Part shown: positions 1 through 5,999 of the stretch, one piece after another | How the letters are laid out: every line of letters starts with the position of its first letter | How positions within the stretch are numbered: the stretch's first letter is position 1 | DNA from: an uncultured Verrucomicrobiota bacterium | Lineage (GTDB): Bacteria > Verrucomicrobiota > Kiritimatiellia > RFP12 > UBA1067 | Reading direction: 5' to 3' | Assembly (NCBI GenBank): GCA_946615875.1 | Contig: CAMOIK010000122.1 | Location: 1 to 6,048, forward strand | DNA length: 6,048 nt | The notes under the pieces: model-generated | Told to the model about the DNA's origin: nothing | What the model saw: the letters and a program-made list of their open reading frames with translations, nothing else | Databases searched by the model: none | Translations under genes and position numbers: made by a program

Positions 1-155
1 GCCTGCTTCACGTTCTGCTTCAGCTCGCAGCCCAGCGGCCCGTAGTCCCAGAAGCCCGGCATGCCGCCGTAAATCTCCGACGAATGGTAAATGAAGCCCC
101 TGCGCTTGCACAGCGCGCTCAGGGCGTCAAGCGACGATTTGTTCTCTTCTGCCAT
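1..155 (-). CDS. glyS: Glycyl-tRNA synthetase, single-chain type (N-terminal fragment, runs off the left edge)
   Basis: Class II aminoacyl-tRNA synthetase that charges tRNA-Gly with glycine in the cytoplasm. Only the first 51 complete codons are present; the rest lies beyond base 1. The visible protein contains LCKRRGFIYHSSEIYGG (about residues 15-31) followed by GFWDYGPLG (34-42). This is the highly conserved N-terminal block of the one-polypeptide (alpha2, archaeal/eukaryotic-like) glycyl-tRNA synthetase, distinct from the two-subunit GlyQ/GlyS enzyme. The ATG at 155 is chosen because it lies just upstream of this block and 10 nt after a strong -10 box. No Shine-Dalgarno sequence precedes it, so the message is probably near-leaderless. 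The frame stays open upstream of the ATG but contains no better start. The gene is separated from tkt by a hairpin and has its own promoter. Identity is confident from the motif block; the remaining domains cannot be assessed. Confidence 0.93.
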   Translation of the reverse strand, partial: MAEENKSSLDALSALCKRRGFIYHSSEIYGGMPGFWDYGPLGCELKQNVKQ

Positions 156-180
156 AGCGGTGCATATTATACCATATTTT
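156..180 (-). promoter_or_regulatory. Extended -10 promoter of glyS
   Basis: On the minus strand the sequence AAAATATGGTATAATAT is followed by GCACC. It holds a perfect TATAAT at 171-166 and a TG one base before it (extended -10, TGGTATAAT). No convincing -35 hexamer lies 16-18 bp upstream, as is common for extended -10 promoters. The -10 box ends 10 nt before the glyS ATG, so the start of transcription should fall within a few bases of the start codon. The AT-rich block stands out from the very GC-rich surroundings and is nearly identical to the block in front of glnN. Confidence 0.8.
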
Positions 181-234
181 AACGCCCGATGGGCGGCGGA
201 ATTGCACGTCTGCCGCGCCGCGGGAAGCGGAACG

Positions 235-267
235 CCCCGCGCGGCCCGCACGGCGGGCGGCGCGGGG
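235..267 (-). terminator. GC-rich hairpin after tkt, possible terminator
   Basis: Downstream of the tkt stop codon the minus strand can form a hairpin with an outer 8-bp stem (CCCCGCGC with GCGCGGGG), one C-C mismatch, an inner 5-bp stem (GCCCG with CGGGC) and a 5-nt loop. It begins 27 nt after the stop. It is followed by CGTTCCGCTTCC rather than a run of T, so it is not a classical intrinsic terminator. It may act as an atypical terminator, an mRNA 3'-end stabiliser, or be a by-product of high GC. Its position between tkt and the glyS promoter favours a role in ending the tkt transcript. Confidence 0.45.
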
Positions 268-293
268 CGGGGCCGGCGAGGCGGCGGCGCGCC

Positions 294-2234
294 TCAGCCG
301 AGGTCGCGGGCGGCCTTCAGCACGTTCGCGGTGGTGAAGCCGAACTCCTCCGCCAGCCTCCCGTAGGGCGCGGACGCGCCGAAGCGGTCCAGCGTGAGGA
401 ACTTCGTGTTCTTCCAGTCCAGACGGAAGCGGTCCCAGCCGAAGCGGCTGCCGGCCTCCACGATCACGCGCCGCTTCATGAACTCGGGCAGCACGGCGTC
501 GCGGTATTCGCGCTTTTGCGCGAGGAAGAGCTCCTGCGACGGCATGGAGACCACGCGGACCGCGCGTCCTTCGGCGGCGAGGGTCTTGGCGGCGTCGATG
601 CACAGCGCGACCTCGCTGCCGGAAGCGATGAACAGTATGGTGTCCACGCCCTGCGCGCCGTCCTGGTAGATCGTGTATCCGCCCTTGGACACGCCCTCGT
701 GGCTGACGCCCTCAAGCGTCGGCACGTTCTGGCGCGTCGTGAGTATGCACGACGGACCCTGCGTGCGCAGGAGCATTTCGGTCCACGCGAAAGCCGTCTC
801 CATGGCGTCCGCCGGACGGAACGTGACAAGGCCCGGGATGGAGCGCATGGAGGCGAGCTGCTCGACCGGCTCGTGCGTGGGGCCGTCCTCGCCCACGTAG
901 AAGGAGTCGTGCGAGAATATCCAGATGGAAGGCAGCTCCATCAGCGCGGCGAGGCGGATGGCCGGCTTGCAGTAGTCGCTGAAGACGAAGAAGGTGGCGC
1001 CGAAGCCGCGCAGACCGCCGAAGGCGGTGATGCCGTTTGCGACGGCGCTCATGCCGAGTTCGCGGATGCCGTAGTGGATGTTGCGGCCGGAGAAGTCGCC
1101 GTCGCCCATGAAGCCGAAGCCCTTGAGCTCGGTCTTGTTGCTGGGCGCGAGGTCTGCGGAGCCGCCGACGAGCTCCGGCACGACCGGCGCGAGGGCGTTC
1201 ATGACCTCGCCGCACACGTTGCGCGTGGCGTAGGACTTGCCGACCTCGTATTTCGGCAGCGCCTCCATCATCTTCATGTAGTCCGGGGCCTTGGTCTCGC
1301 CGGAGACGCCCGGGTTGGCGCGGCGCCACTTTCTTGCGGCGCGGTTCATCCTCGCCGCCTTCTCGGCGAACATCGCATAGACCTCTTCGGGCACGGCGAA
1401 CGTCTTTTCGGGGTCGAAGCCGAGCGCCTTCTTCATGGCGGCGGTCTCCTCGCCGCCGAGCGGCGACCCGTGGCACTTGGGAGTGTCGTGGAGCGTGGGG
1501 GCGCCGCATCCGATGTGGGTGGTGGCGATGACGAGCGCCGGCTGGCCGACGGTGCGCATGGCGCGGCGATACGCCTTGTCGATCTCGGCGAAGTCGTGGC
1601 CGTCGCACTCGAAGACCTTCCAGCCGTAGCTTTCGAAGCGCTTCTTGGTGTCGTCGCGCATCGATATGCCCGTCGAGCCCTCGATGGTGATGCTGTTGGA
1701 GTCGTAGATCGCGACGAGGCCGTCGAGGCGCAGGGTGCCCGCGAGCGAACAAGCCTCGTGGGAAATGCCCTCCTCCATGTCGCCGTCGCCGCAGAACACC
1801 CACGTCCTGTTGCCGGTGTTCAGCTTCTTGGCGGCGATGGCCAGCCCCACGCCCATGGCGAGTCCCTGACCGAGAGGGCCGGTCGTGACCTCCACGCCGG
1901 GGCTGACGCCGCGCTCGGGGTGGCCAGCGCAGCGGCTGCCGAACTGCCGGAAGGTCTTTAGTTCGTCGAGCGAGAGTCCGCCCGTGCCCGCGAGATGGTG
2001 GAGCGCATAGACCAGGCTGGAAGCGTGCCCGCCGGAGAAGACGAGCCTGTCGCGTCCCGGCCAGCGAGGGTCCGCAGGGGCGTAGTTCAGATGGTTGAGC
2101 CAGAGCGACGCGGCGAGGTCCGCCATGCCGAGAGGCGCGCCGGGATGCCCGGAGTTCGCGGTATCGACCATGTCGGCGCACAGGCAGCGTATCGTGTTCG
2201 CCGCCAGCTTCAGTTTGTCTATTTCAAGTGCCAT
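294..2234 (-). CDS. tkt: Transketolase
   Basis: Thiamine-diphosphate enzyme of the non-oxidative pentose phosphate pathway, moving two-carbon ketol units between sugar phosphates (for example xylulose 5-phosphate to ribose 5-phosphate or erythrose 4-phosphate) in the cytoplasm. The 646-residue product is of usual length and appears complete. Visible landmarks are SGHPGAPLGMADL (His30), FSGGHAS (His70), the ThDP diphosphate/Mg motif starting GDGDMEEG (149-156) and ending near Asn180, CHGSPLG (His255), GIRELGM with the catalytic-type Glu392, and YVGEDGPTHEPVE (446-458). The pyrimidine-binding and C-terminal domains follow in normal order. The ATG at 2234 is preferred over an in-frame ATG at 2297. 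It starts ten residues before the conserved AANTIRCL helix and has AAAGGA 8 nt upstream, whereas the longer form adds a basic, non-homologous 21 residues that overlap the previous gene. It follows the SGNH-like gene by 80 nt and may be the last gene of the glnN transcription unit. No key residue is missing. Confidence 0.97.
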   Translation of the reverse strand: MALEIDKLKLAANTIRCLCADMVDTANSGHPGAPLGMADLAASLWLNHLNYAPADPRWPGRDRLVFSGGHASSLVYALHHLAGTGGLSLDELKTFRQFGSRCAGHPERGVSPGVEVTTGPLGQGLAMGVGLAIAAKKLNTGNRTWVFCGDGDMEEGISHEACSLAGTLRLDGLVAIYDSNSITIEGSTGISMRDDTKKRFESYGWKVFECDGHDFAEIDKAYRRAMRTVGQPALVIATTHIGCGAPTLHDTPKCHGSPLGGEETAAMKKALGFDPEKTFAVPEEVYAMFAEKAARMNRAARKWRRANPGVSGETKAPDYMKMMEALPKYEVGKSYATRNVCGEVMNALAPVVPELVGGSADLAPSNKTELKGFGFMGDGDFSGRNIHYGIRELGMSAVANGITAFGGLRGFGATFFVFSDYCKPAIRLAALMELPSIWIFSHDSFYVGEDGPTHEPVEQLASMRSIPGLVTFRPADAMETAFAWTEMLLRTQGPSCILTTRQNVPTLEGVSHEGVSKGGYTIYQDGAQGVDTILFIASGSEVALCIDAAKTLAAEGRAVRVVSMPSQELFLAQKREYRDAVLPEFMKRRVIVEAGSRFGWDRFRLDWKNTKFLTLDRFGASAPYGRLAEEFGFTTANVLKAARDLG

Positions 2235-2242
2235 TCTTCTTT

Positions 2243-2248
2243 TCCTTT
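2243..2248 (-). promoter_or_regulatory. Ribosome binding site of tkt
   Basis: AAAGGA on the minus strand lies 8 nt before the ATG at 2234, inside a purine-rich stretch. It decides the tkt start in favour of 2234 over the upstream in-frame ATG at 2297, which lies within a hairpin arm. Confidence 0.75.
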
Positions 2249-2289
2249 CTGTTTTGTTGTCTCCATGCCTGAAATCGATTGGTTGAAAC

Positions 2290-2307
2290 CGCCGCAATCC
2301 TGCGGCG
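2290..2307 (-). terminator. Small hairpin between the SGNH-like gene and tkt
   Basis: CGCCGCA and TGCGGCG form a 7-bp stem with a 4-nt loop, 7 nt after the stop codon of the SGNH-like gene. Only GTTTC follows, so the T tract is very short. It could be a weak or partial terminator that lowers read-through into tkt, or an mRNA-stability element. No clear promoter is seen in the remaining 55 nt before tkt. Confidence 0.3.
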
Positions 2308-2314
2308 CCCGCGT

Positions 2315-3274
2315 TCAGCGGCCTCGCCTGCGGCGGTATTCGCGCACGGCCCAGCGGTTGGCCGCGTCCCTGCCCATCCCCTTTGCCTCCGCCTCCAGAC
2401 GGAGGGCGCGGACTTCCTGCCGCCAGTTTCCCGCGACGGCCTTCTTCGGGGCCGGGGCGGCGGCGTCCGGGCGATCACCTCCGCCCGGCCCGCCCCACGG
2501 GATCGGCGCATGCGAGACCGCGGAGGAGTCCTTCCAAAGTCCGCACACCGGCAGTTTCTGGCGCTCCGCCAGGATCACCGCGGCCTTGGCGAACCAGAAC
2601 GCGCCTGTGTCGCGCGTATGGTAGCCGTCGGTCTTGCCTTGCGGGCAGTTAGCGTATTCTCCGGGCACGATGCGCATGTAGAGGCGCAGCGCGGCGTCGA
2701 TGCCCAGTTCCGGCAGATTGCGTTCGGCGTAGCCGTTGATGTCCAGCACCGGCACGCCGAGCTCGCGGCCCACGCGCACCGTGGCCGCCGCGCACTCCCC
2801 GACGCCTGCGGCGCCGCCATCCACCTTGATGCGGCCATCCTCCACCGAGAAGCCCCCGGAGTGCGGCACGGGGGTGGCGAGGATCGGCGCCGCGCCCTTG
2901 GCGCGCACGTCAGCGACGAAACCGGCGAGCAGCGACTCGTATTCGCGCAGCGCCGCCTCGCGCCCGCCGTGCACCTCGCGGATGCCGCCGGGGCCGAACG
3001 AGACGATCACGAAATCCCCCTCGCCGACAGCATCGGCGAGCTTCCGCCAATGACCGCCCTCCTTGTAGCGTTTCGCGCTGCATCCATCCAAGGCGAGGTT
3101 GTGGAGCCTGGCGGGGTCGATCATGAATTCGGCGAGCGCCTGCCCCCACCCTTGCTGCGGATACAAGGCGGCAGGATAGTCGCACACGGCCGCATCCCCG
3201 GCCATGTAGATGTCGGCGGACGCCGGAAACGCCAGCGCCGCCGCGACAATCGCAGCTATCGCACCTGCCTTCAC
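2315..3274 (-). CDS. Secreted SGNH/GDSL-type protein (rhamnogalacturonan acetylesterase-like), predicted catalytically inactive
   Basis: 319 residues with a typical signal peptide: basic Lys2, a hydrophobic Ala/Ile/Val core to residue 16, and a probable cleavage after ASA at 20. The mature protein begins IYMAGDAAVCDYP and then has QQGWGQ (40-45), DGCSAKRY (63-70), GDFVIVSFG (86-94), APILATPVP (129-137) and DGYH (216-219). This is the block order of CE12-type acetylesterases that remove acetyl groups from pectic rhamnogalacturonan. Two catalytic blocks are altered. The nucleophile of block I (GDS) is Ala28, codon GCG at 3193-3191. The GxND of block III reads GPGG (94-97), losing the oxyanion Asn. 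The Asp/His pair of block V (Asp216, His219) is kept. Residues 262-283 are a Gly/Pro/Ala-rich linker, and 284-319 a charged tail ending RRRRGR. The GTG start has AAGGAG 5 nt upstream. Likely role: a non-catalytic binding protein or a decaying enzyme. The family call is firm; the function is inferred. Confidence 0.85.
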   Translation of the reverse strand: MKAGAIAAIVAAALAFPASADIYMAGDAAVCDYPAALYPQQGWGQALAEFMIDPARLHNLALDGCSAKRYKEGGHWRKLADAVGEGDFVIVSFGPGGIREVHGGREAALREYESLLAGFVADVRAKGAAPILATPVPHSGGFSVEDGRIKVDGGAAGVGECAAATVRVGRELGVPVLDINGYAERNLPELGIDAALRLYMRIVPGEYANCPQGKTDGYHTRDTGAFWFAKAAVILAERQKLPVCGLWKDSSAVSHAPIPWGGPGGGDRPDAAAPAPKKAVAGNWRQEVRALRLEAEAKGMGRDAANRWAVREYRRRRGR

Positions 3275-3279
3275 CCGTA

Positions 3280-3285
3280 CTCCTT
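3280..3285 (-). promoter_or_regulatory. Ribosome binding site of the SGNH-like gene
   Basis: AAGGAG on the minus strand lies 5 nt before a GTG codon at 3274. The strong match and correct spacing support the use of GTG, which places a well-formed signal peptide at the very N-terminus. Confidence 0.8.
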
Positions 3286-3308
3286 TTGATTAAGCGCGCG
3301 CGTCTGCG

Positions 3309-3842
3309 TCAGATGACGCGGTAGCGGCCTGGGTTGACGGCATAGGCGGCGGGACGCGGCCCGTCGGCGTAGCCGAGCGCGAGGTGGCCGATGCCTTCCC
3401 ATTCGCCGGAAAAGCCCAGGCGGTCGAGGATTTTGCGTCCGAGGGGGCTTTCCATCTCCTCCTTGGCGCGGTGTATCCAACAGCTGGCCAGCCCGAGTTC
3501 GTGCGCCTTGAGCATCATGTTGCCGAGCGCGAGAGAGCCATCGTATATCGCGGTGGGCTTCGACTTGTCGGCTATGACAAGCAGCATGACGGGGGCGCCG
3601 TAGAACGGGTCTGGCCCGCGGTCTGGCGAAGGCGGCGCGCCCATGATCTCGGCGTTCTTCGCGGTGATTTCCGCCTTGAGCGCCGGGTCGTCGATGCGAA
3701 CGATCACGCTGGACTGCATCTTGCGCCCCGTCGGGGCGAGCAAACCCGCTTCGACCACGCGATCGACCAGTTCCCTGGGCGGCACGTCGGCCTTGAACCT
3801 GCGCACGCTGCGCCGCGTTCTCACGATTTCGTCAAACGTCAT
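3309..3842 (-). CDS. Nitroreductase-family FMN-dependent oxidoreductase
   Basis: A 177-residue protein of the small nitroreductase family, which binds FMN and uses NAD(P)H to reduce nitro compounds, quinones or other substrates in the cytoplasm. The N-terminal RTRRSVRRF (8-16) matches the family's FMN-phosphate-binding RxSxRxF signature. It is followed by EAGLLAPTGRKMQS (31-44), GAPVMLLVIAD (82-92), the helix DGSLALGNMMLKAHELGLASCWI (101-123) and GIGHLALGYAD (150-160) near the C-terminus. Length is normal for the short subgroup. The ATG at 3842 is chosen because it sits directly before the conserved FDEIVRTRRSVR. A longer in-frame form from 3926 would overlap the end of glnN and has no family-like sequence. 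It starts 41 nt after glnN and ends 34 nt before the SGNH-like gene, so it is probably co-transcribed. The substrate cannot be told from sequence; some family members are nitro-, enone- or iodotyrosine-type reductases. Confidence 0.92.
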   Translation of the reverse strand: MTFDEIVRTRRSVRRFKADVPPRELVDRVVEAGLLAPTGRKMQSSVIVRIDDPALKAEITAKNAEIMGAPPSPDRGPDPFYGAPVMLLVIADKSKPTAIYDGSLALGNMMLKAHELGLASCWIHRAKEEMESPLGRKILDRLGFSGEWEGIGHLALGYADGPRPAAYAVNPGRYRVI

Positions 3843-3844
3843 TG

Positions 3845-3857
3845 TCCTTCGTCTCCT
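3845..3857 (-). promoter_or_regulatory. Ribosome binding site region of the nitroreductase gene
   Basis: Two candidate Shine-Dalgarno sequences lie in the 41-nt gap after glnN: AGGAG (3857-3853), 10 nt before the ATG, and AAGGA (3849-3845), only 2 nt before it. The farther one has the more workable spacing. Either supports translation from the ATG at 3842. Confidence 0.6.
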
Positions 3858-3883
3858 GTTTCTTTGAAACGCTCCCGCTCTTC

Positions 3884-5977
3884 TCAATACACGAAAAGCA
3901 TCTGGCGGTATTTGGGCAGCGGCCACTTGCCGTCATCGACGAGCAGTTCAAGACGGTCGACCGTGCTGCGCAATGTGTCCATGGCGGCGCGGATTGCCGC
4001 GCCGTCCTCCTTCGACAGCGCCTTGTCCAGGCGCTCGCACTTCACGTGGAGGTCGTCCAGGCCTGCGCCGAGTTTCTGCGACAGCGCGCCGAGGCCGCGC
4101 AGCCCCACCTTGAGGCCGTCGCGCTTTGCGCGGCCTATGGCGGTGGCGAGGCGGCTGAACTCCTCCGCCACGACGGGGCGGACCATCGAGCGGGCGATCT
4201 CCAGCGCGACCTTCCCTTCGATCAGGATTCTGCTCGCGTAGTCGTCGGCGGCGATTTCGTGGCGGCTTGCCATCTCGCCGTCGGTCAGCACGCCGTATCT
4301 GGCGAAGAGTTCGCGGTTCGCCGGGTCGTTGAGCGGCTCTATGGCCGCCGGCGTGTCCCGGAGGTTCGGGAGGCCGCGCGCGGCGGCCTCCTTAGGCCAT
4401 TCGTCGCCGTAGCCGTCGCCGGAAAAAAGCACCCGCTTGTGCTTTTTGATGAGGCGCTGGAGCAGCAGCTGCAGTTCCTCGTTGAAGTCGCCGCCGCGCT
4501 TCTCGAGCTTGTCGCAGATCGCGTCGAGCGACTCTGCGACGATCGTGTTCAGGACGGTCTGGCTGGCTGCGCAGTTCTGCGAGGAGCCCGGCGCGCGGAA
4601 CTCGAACTTGTTGCCTGTGAAGGCGAAAGGCGACGTGCGGTTGCGGTCGGTGGTGTCGCGCGGGAGCGGTGGCAGGGTATCCACGCCGATGCGCATTCCC
4701 TGCTCTCCGGCATTCGCCCCCCTGCCCTTCGCCTTGGGGCCGCGCCCTTTCACGCCGGTCTCGATCTCGCGCATCACGGCGGAAAGCTCGTCGCCGAGGA
4801 AGATGGAGATTATGGCCGGCGGCGCCTCGTTCGCGCCCAGCCGGTGGTCGTTGCCCGCGCCGGCGGTGGAGAAGCGCAGCATGTCGGCGTGGAGGTCTAT
4901 GGCGCGCACGACGGCGGAAAGGAAGGTGAGGAAGATCGCGTTGTCGCGCGGGTTGTCGCCTGGCGAGAGCAGGTTGCGCCCGCCATAGGCTATCGACCAG
5001 TTGCAGTGCTTGCCGCTGCCGTTCACGCCTTCGAACGGCTTTTCGTGCAGCAGGCAGACGAGGCCGTTCGCCTCGGCGGTCTGCCGCAAGGTCTCCATCA
5101 CGAGCATGTTGTGATCGACGGCGAGGTTCTGGTCCTCGAACATTGGGGCGAGCTCGAACTGCGCCGGCGCCACCTCGTTGTGGCGCGTCTTGGCGGGGAT
5201 GCCCAGCCGCCAGAGGCGGTCCTCCACCTCGGTCATGAACTTCAGGATGCGCGGGCGGATCGCGCCGAAATAGTGGTCGTCAAGCTGCTGGTGCTTGGCG
5301 GGCGGCGCGCCGAACACCGTGCGCCCGGTCTGCAGCAGGTCGGGGCGGCGCAGATAGAACGAGCGGTCGATCAAGAAATACTCCTGCTCCGCGCCAAGAG
5401 TGACGGTGACGTGGGAGCGGCGCTTGCCGAACTTGTCCATCAACCGCTCGGTGGCGCGGGAGATCGCCTGTATGCTCCTGAGCAGCGGCGTCTTCATGTC
5501 GAGCGCGGCGCCGGTGTAAGAGCAGAAAGCGGTGGGTATGCAGAGCGTGGCGCCGTTCTCGTGGCGCTTGATGAAAGCCGGGCTTGTCGGGTCCCACGCG
5601 GTGTAGCCGCGCGCCTCGAAGGTTGAGCGGAGCCCGCCGGAGGGGAAGGAAGAGGCGTCGGTTTCGCCGCCTATGAGGTTCTTGCCGCTGAACTTCTGCA
5701 CCGCCTGCGCGATGCCGGCCGGCTCGAGGAACGCGTCGTGCTTCTCGGCGGTGCCGCCGGTCATCGGCTGGAACCAGTGCGTGAAATGCGTGGCGCCCCG
5801 CGAAAGCGCCCATTCCTTCATGCCATGCGCCACGGCGTCGGCGATGGAGGCGTCGAGCCGCCGCGACTCCCTCATGGTCGCAATCAGCTTCGCCGCCACA
5901 TCCTTGGGCAGGTGCTGGCGCATCTCGCGTTCCGAGAATACGTCCTCGCCGTAGTTCTTCAGGCTTGTGTCAATCAT
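3884..5977 (-). CDS. glnN: Glutamine synthetase type III
   Basis: ATP-dependent ligase that makes glutamine from glutamate and ammonia, the entry step of nitrogen assimilation in the cytoplasm. The 697-residue size is typical of GSIII (about 700) and far longer than GSI or GSII. Conserved GSIII blocks in order: YGEDVF (9-14), GMKEWALSRGATHFTHWFQP (52-71) with MTGGTAEKHD after it, GGETDASSFPSGG (103-115), the metal-site LGAEQEYFLID (194-204; Glu197, Glu199), RHNEVAPAQFELAP (265-278), HEKPFEGVNGSGKHCNWS (311-328), DRNRTSPFAFTGNKFEFR (444-461) and the C-terminal WPLPKYRQMLF. A helical C-terminal region (about 580-685) follows the catalytic core, as in the family. The basic loop GVKGRGPKAKGRG (408-420) is in a variable region. 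The ATG at 5977 is placed just before the conserved YGEDVF, directly after a -10 box and without a Shine-Dalgarno sequence. The frame is open to the window edge but has no ATG or GTG upstream. All visible active-site residues are intact. It leads the run of four genes. Confidence 0.97.
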   Translation of the reverse strand: MIDTSLKNYGEDVFSEREMRQHLPKDVAAKLIATMRESRRLDASIADAVAHGMKEWALSRGATHFTHWFQPMTGGTAEKHDAFLEPAGIAQAVQKFSGKNLIGGETDASSFPSGGLRSTFEARGYTAWDPTSPAFIKRHENGATLCIPTAFCSYTGAALDMKTPLLRSIQAISRATERLMDKFGKRRSHVTVTLGAEQEYFLIDRSFYLRRPDLLQTGRTVFGAPPAKHQQLDDHYFGAIRPRILKFMTEVEDRLWRLGIPAKTRHNEVAPAQFELAPMFEDQNLAVDHNMLVMETLRQTAEANGLVCLLHEKPFEGVNGSGKHCNWSIAYGGRNLLSPGDNPRDNAIFLTFLSAVVRAIDLHADMLRFSTAGAGNDHRLGANEAPPAIISIFLGDELSAVMREIETGVKGRGPKAKGRGANAGEQGMRIGVDTLPPLPRDTTDRNRTSPFAFTGNKFEFRAPGSSQNCAASQTVLNTIVAESLDAICDKLEKRGGDFNEELQLLLQRLIKKHKRVLFSGDGYGDEWPKEAAARGLPNLRDTPAAIEPLNDPANRELFARYGVLTDGEMASRHEIAADDYASRILIEGKVALEIARSMVRPVVAEEFSRLATAIGRAKRDGLKVGLRGLGALSQKLGAGLDDLHVKCERLDKALSKEDGAAIRAAMDTLRSTVDRLELLVDDGKWPLPKYRQMLFVY

Positions 5978-5999
5978 GGTGTATATTATACCATATTTT
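5978..5999 (-). promoter_or_regulatory. Extended -10 promoter of glnN
   Basis: On the minus strand AAAATATGGTATAATAT is followed by ACACC and then the glnN ATG. TATAAT at 5990-5985 is a perfect -10 box with an upstream TG (TGGTATAAT). A hexamer with a good match to TTGACA is absent at the usual distance. The box ends only 7 nt before the start codon, so transcription should begin at or next to the A of ATG, giving a leaderless mRNA. The element matches the glyS promoter at 21 of 22 positions. Confidence 0.8.

Noticed and set aside
189..1961. 590-codon plus-strand open frame
   Set aside because: It lies antisense to the well-identified transketolase gene. Its translation is compositionally biased (Arg/Ala/Gly/Val/Glu/His) with no recognisable domain, as expected for the complement of a high-GC coding sequence.
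712..2181. 489-codon minus-strand frame inside transketolase
   Set aside because: An out-of-frame, Arg/His-rich shadow of tkt with no independent start signal or domain.
2235..2297. Longer transketolase start at 2297
   Set aside because: It adds 21 basic residues not found in transketolases, has no ribosome binding site and starts inside a hairpin arm. The ATG at 2234 has a good site and fits the family N-terminus.
2279..3289. 336-codon plus-strand open frame opposite the SGNH-like gene
   Set aside because: The minus-strand protein has a signal peptide, a ribosome binding site and family blocks. The plus-strand product has none of these.
3306..3319. Inverted repeat GCGTC-AGAT-GACGC over the nitroreductase stop codon
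   Set aside because: The stem is only 5 bp, has no T tract and overlaps coding sequence. It is likely chance in GC-rich DNA.
3842..5626. 594-codon plus-strand open frame
   Set aside because: It is antisense to glnN, with the same biased composition and no family motif. Long antisense frames are a known artefact of GC-rich codon usage.
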